DNA of 64,000 nt, from contig NZ_SJOP01000005.1 in NCBI RefSeq assembly GCF_004331415.1, positions 1-64,000 on the forward strand, written 5' to 3'. The notes under the pieces are model-generated. The model did no database searches and was not told the origin of the DNA. It saw nothing but the letters and a program-made list of their open reading frames with translations. Shown piece by piece: positions 61,941-64,000 of this stretch. How positions within the stretch are numbered: the stretch's first letter is position 1; each line of letters opens with the position of its first letter. The position numbers and the translations under genes are program-made. The DNA comes from Kosakonia quasisacchari (lineage in GTDB: Bacteria; Pseudomonadota; Gammaproteobacteria; Enterobacterales; Enterobacteriaceae).

Positions 61941-63338
61941 ATTTTTACCCGAGTCGCTAATTTTTGCCGCAAGGTGCTAAGCCGCGAAGAGAGCATGGTC
62001 GTTGAGGCTATGGCCCAACCGCAGATGACGGTTATTCCGCGTGAGCAGCACGCTATTTCCCGCAAAGATATCAGTGAAAATGCGCTCAAGGTGCTCTATC
62101 GTCTGAATAAAGCGGGCTACGACGCTTACCTGGTAGGCGGCGGCGTGCGCGATTTATTGCTGGGCAAAAAACCAAAAGATTTTGACGTAACCACCAGCGC
62201 AACGCCGGACCAGGTGCGTAAACTGTTCCGTAACTGCCGCCTGGTCGGCCGCCGTTTCCGCCTTGCGCATGTGATGTTCGGGCCGGAAATCATTGAAGTC
62301 GCCACGTTCCGTGGTCATCACGACGAACAACAAACCGATCGCACCATCTCCCAGCGCGGGCAGAATGGCATGCTGCTGCGCGACAACATTTTCGGTTCCA
62401 TCGAAGAAGATGCTCAGCGCCGCGACTTCACCATCAACAGCCTTTATTACAGCGTTGCTGATTTCACCGTCCGTGATTACGTCGGCGGTATGCGTGATTT
62501 AGAAGAGGGTGTGATTCGCCTGATCGGTAACCCGGAAACCCGCTATCGCGAAGATCCGGTGCGCATGCTGCGCGCAGTGCGCTTTGCCGCCAAGCTCAAT
62601 ATGCGTATCAGCGAAGAGACCGCCGAGCCGATCCCGCGTCTCGCCACGCTGATTAACGATGTTCCCCCGGCGCGCCTGTTTGAGGAATCGCTGAAACTTC
62701 TGCAGGCCGGTTACGGTTACGAAACCTGCCGTTTACTGCGTGAGTATGGTCTGTTCCAGCCGCTGTTCCCCAGCATCACCCGCTACTTCACCGAAAAAGG
62801 CGACAGCCCGATGGAGCGGATTATTGAGCAGGTGCTGAAGAATACGGATAACCGTATTCACAACGACATGCGCGTGAATCCGGCGTTTTTGTTTGCTGCC
62901 ATGTTCTGGTATCCGCTGCTGGAAAACGCCCAGCGCATTACCCAGGAAGGCGGGCTTGCCTATTACGACGCTTTCGCGCTGGCGATGAACGATGTGTTAG
63001 ATGAAGCCTGCCGTTCGCTGGCGATCCCCAAACGCATCACCTCGCTGATTCGTGATATCTGGCAGTTGCAATTGCGGATGTCCCGTCGGCAGGGCAAGCG
63101 CTCATGGAAGCTGATGGAACACCCGAAATTCCGCGCGGCCTATGATCTACTGGCACTGCGTGCCGAAGCCGAAAATAACGGCGAGCTGCAACGTCTGACG
63201 AAATGGTGGGGTGAATTCCAGGTTTCTGCACCGCCGACTCAGAAAGATATGCTGGATGATTTAGGCGACGAACCGGCAGAACGCCGTCGCCATCGCCGCC
63301 CGCGTAAACGCGCACCGCGCCGCGAGGGCAGTGCGTGA
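61941..63338 (+). CDS. pcnB: Poly(A) polymerase I, AUU start codon
   Basis: Adds 3' poly(A) tails that speed RNA decay and controls ColE1-type plasmid copy number through RNA I. The start is taken as ATT at 61941, preceded 5 nt earlier by GAGGTG; this gives 465 residues and the family N-terminus (I/M)[18 protein letters not shown]. coli pcnB is known to use AUU. No ATG lies at the right place; downstream alternatives are GTG/ATG about 60 nt on. The nucleotidyltransferase motif is [18 protein letters not shown], with [11 protein letters not shown] and the Arg-rich tail ([14 protein letters not shown]). Its stop overlaps folK. Confidence 0.93.
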   Translation: MFTRVANFCRKVLSREESMVVEAMAQPQMTVIPREQHAISRKDISENALKVLYRLNKAGYDAYLVGGGVRDLLLGKKPKDFDVTTSATPDQVRKLFRNCRLVGRRFRLAHVMFGPEIIEVATFRGHHDEQQTDRTISQRGQNGMLLRDNIFGSIEEDAQRRDFTINSLYYSVADFTVRDYVGGMRDLEEGVIRLIGNPETRYREDPVRMLRAVRFAAKLNMRISEETAEPIPRLATLINDVPPARLFEESLKLLQAGYGYETCRLLREYGLFQPLFPSITRYFTEKGDSPMERIIEQVLKNTDNRIHNDMRVNPAFLFAAMFWYPLLENAQRITQEGGLAYYDAFALAMNDVLDEACRSLAIPKRITSLIRDIWQLQLRMSRRQGKRSWKLMEHPKFRAAYDLLALRAEAENNGELQRLTKWWGEFQVSAPPTQKDMLDDLGDEPAERRRHRRPRKRAPRREGSA

Positions 63339-63814
63339 CCCTCGCGTATATCGCGATCGGCAGCAACCTGGCGTCACCACTCGACCAGGTTAACGCCGCG
63401 ATTACCGCCATTGGAGAGATCCCACAAAGCCGCATCGTGGCGGTCTCTTCGCTATATCGCACTCCCCCGCTTGGCCCGCCGGATCAACCGGACTACCTCA
63501 ACGCCGCCGTGGCGCTGGAAACCCCTCTTGCACCAGAAACGCTGCTGGATCACACGCAACGCATCGAACTCCAGCAAGGCCGCGTGCGTAAAGCAGAACG
63601 CTGGGGGCCGCGCACGCTCGATCTCGATATCATGCTGTTTGGCTCACTGACACTGAATACCGAACGCCTGACGGTGCCGCACTACGACATGAAAAATCGT
63701 GGCTTTATGCTGTGGCCGCTGTTTGAAATTGCGCCCGATCTGCACTTCCCGGACGGCACATCGTTGCAGGACACTCTTGCGAGCCTGAACGCACCGAAAC
63801 CCGACGCCTGGTAA
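63335..63814 (+). CDS. folK: 2-amino-4-hydroxy-6-hydroxymethyldihydropteridine pyrophosphokinase
   Basis: Pyrophosphorylates the pterin in folate synthesis before joining to p-aminobenzoate. The GTG start at 63335 overlaps the pcnB stop (GTGA). The 159-residue protein has the HPPK signature [14 protein letters not shown], with metal-binding D95/D97-type aspartates, and [20 protein letters not shown]. It is followed after 108 nt by panB without the fimbrial genes found between them in E. coli. Confidence 0.95.
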   Translation: MTLAYIAIGSNLASPLDQVNAAITAIGEIPQSRIVAVSSLYRTPPLGPPDQPDYLNAAVALETPLAPETLLDHTQRIELQQGRVRKAERWGPRTLDLDIMLFGSLTLNTERLTVPHYDMKNRGFMLWPLFEIAPDLHFPDGTSLQDTLASLNAPKPDAW

Positions 63815-63860
63815 TTTTCCGCTTTCCTCACACCCTGCGCTTACCGCCTGTCTAAAATCA

Positions 63861-63888
63861 TTGCCCACCTGATTGTTGCTGCTAGAAT
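63861..63888 (+). promoter_or_regulatory. Probable panB promoter
   Basis: TTGCCC (63861-63866), a 16-nt spacer and TAGAAT (63883-63888) with an upstream TGC making an extended -10. It lies 34 nt before the panB start, in the 108-nt gap after folK. Confidence 0.6.
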
Positions 63889-63922
63889 GCGCCAGAATCG
63901 CTTTCGACTATCAGGAAACGCT

Positions 63923-64000
63923 ATGAAACCCATCACTATCTCCTGGCTGCATAAATGCAAGCAGGAAAAGAGACGCTTCGCCACTATCACCGCATACGAC
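63923..64000 (+). CDS. panB: 3-methyl-2-oxobutanoate hydroxymethyltransferase, 5' part only
   Basis: First step of pantothenate synthesis (ketopantoate from 2-oxoisovalerate and methylenetetrahydrofolate). Only the first 26 codons are inside the window: [15 protein letters not shown], then [10 protein letters not shown], which matches the PanB N-terminus, where the last D starts the family's conserved YD region. CAGGAAA precedes the ATG. The gene continues past the right edge. Confidence 0.85.
   Translation, partial: MKPITISWLHKCKQEKRRFATITAYD

Overview
The window is a continuous stretch of core chromosome from a gamma-proteobacterium of the family Enterobacteriaceae. Almost every gene is a close relative of an Escherichia coli K-12 gene, and the order matches the E. 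coli panB-to-gmhB segment read in reverse. Sequence differences and missing E. coli accessory genes suggest an Enterobacter/Kosakonia/Klebsiella-like relative rather than E. coli itself; the genus cannot be fixed by reading alone. I found no prophage, insertion sequence, CRISPR array, tRNA or rRNA gene.

Layout. 1-8300: gmhB (LPS heptose), the MetJ-type metNIQ methionine importer, rcsF-trmO, proS, then nlpE and arfB-yaeQ on the other strand. 8300-13000: yaeP-rof, tilS, a VOC-family gene (gloA2/yaeR) and ldcC. 13000-29800: a long minus-strand run, read from high to low coordinate as frr, dxr, ispU, cdsA, rseP, bamA, skp, lpxD, fabZ, lpxA, lpxB, rnhB, dnaE, accA. This is the conserved envelope-biogenesis cluster: isoprenoid and lipid carrier, phospholipid, outer-membrane protein assembly, lipid A and fatty acid supply. 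29900-32800: pyrH, tsf, rpsB and the structured rpsB leader. 32800-37800: map, glnD, dapD, yaeH on the plus strand. 37800-42300: cdaR, degP (with a clear sigma-E promoter) and dgt. 42300-47700: mtnN-btuF-yadS, erpA, a broken clcA, hemL. 47700-53700: the Fur-boxed fhuACDB ferrichrome uptake operon. 53800-59000: mrcB and hrpB. 59000-64000: thpR-sfsA, dksA, gluQ, pcnB (AUU start), folK and the first 26 codons of panB.

Most notable observations. (1) clcA, the Cl-/H+ antiporter gene, is disrupted by an apparent internal deletion of about 140-150 nt that removes the GSGIP signature and shifts the frame. (2) FhuA lacks about 19 residues, including the cysteine pair, in the surface loop that corresponds to the E. 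coli phage-receptor loop. (3) pcnB keeps the rare AUU start. (4) Three intergenic hairpins share a CCTCTTCC-like stem and may be one small repeat family. (5) A sigma-E-like promoter sits inside rseP ahead of bamA. I found no undescribed multi-gene system; the region is conserved housekeeping DNA.
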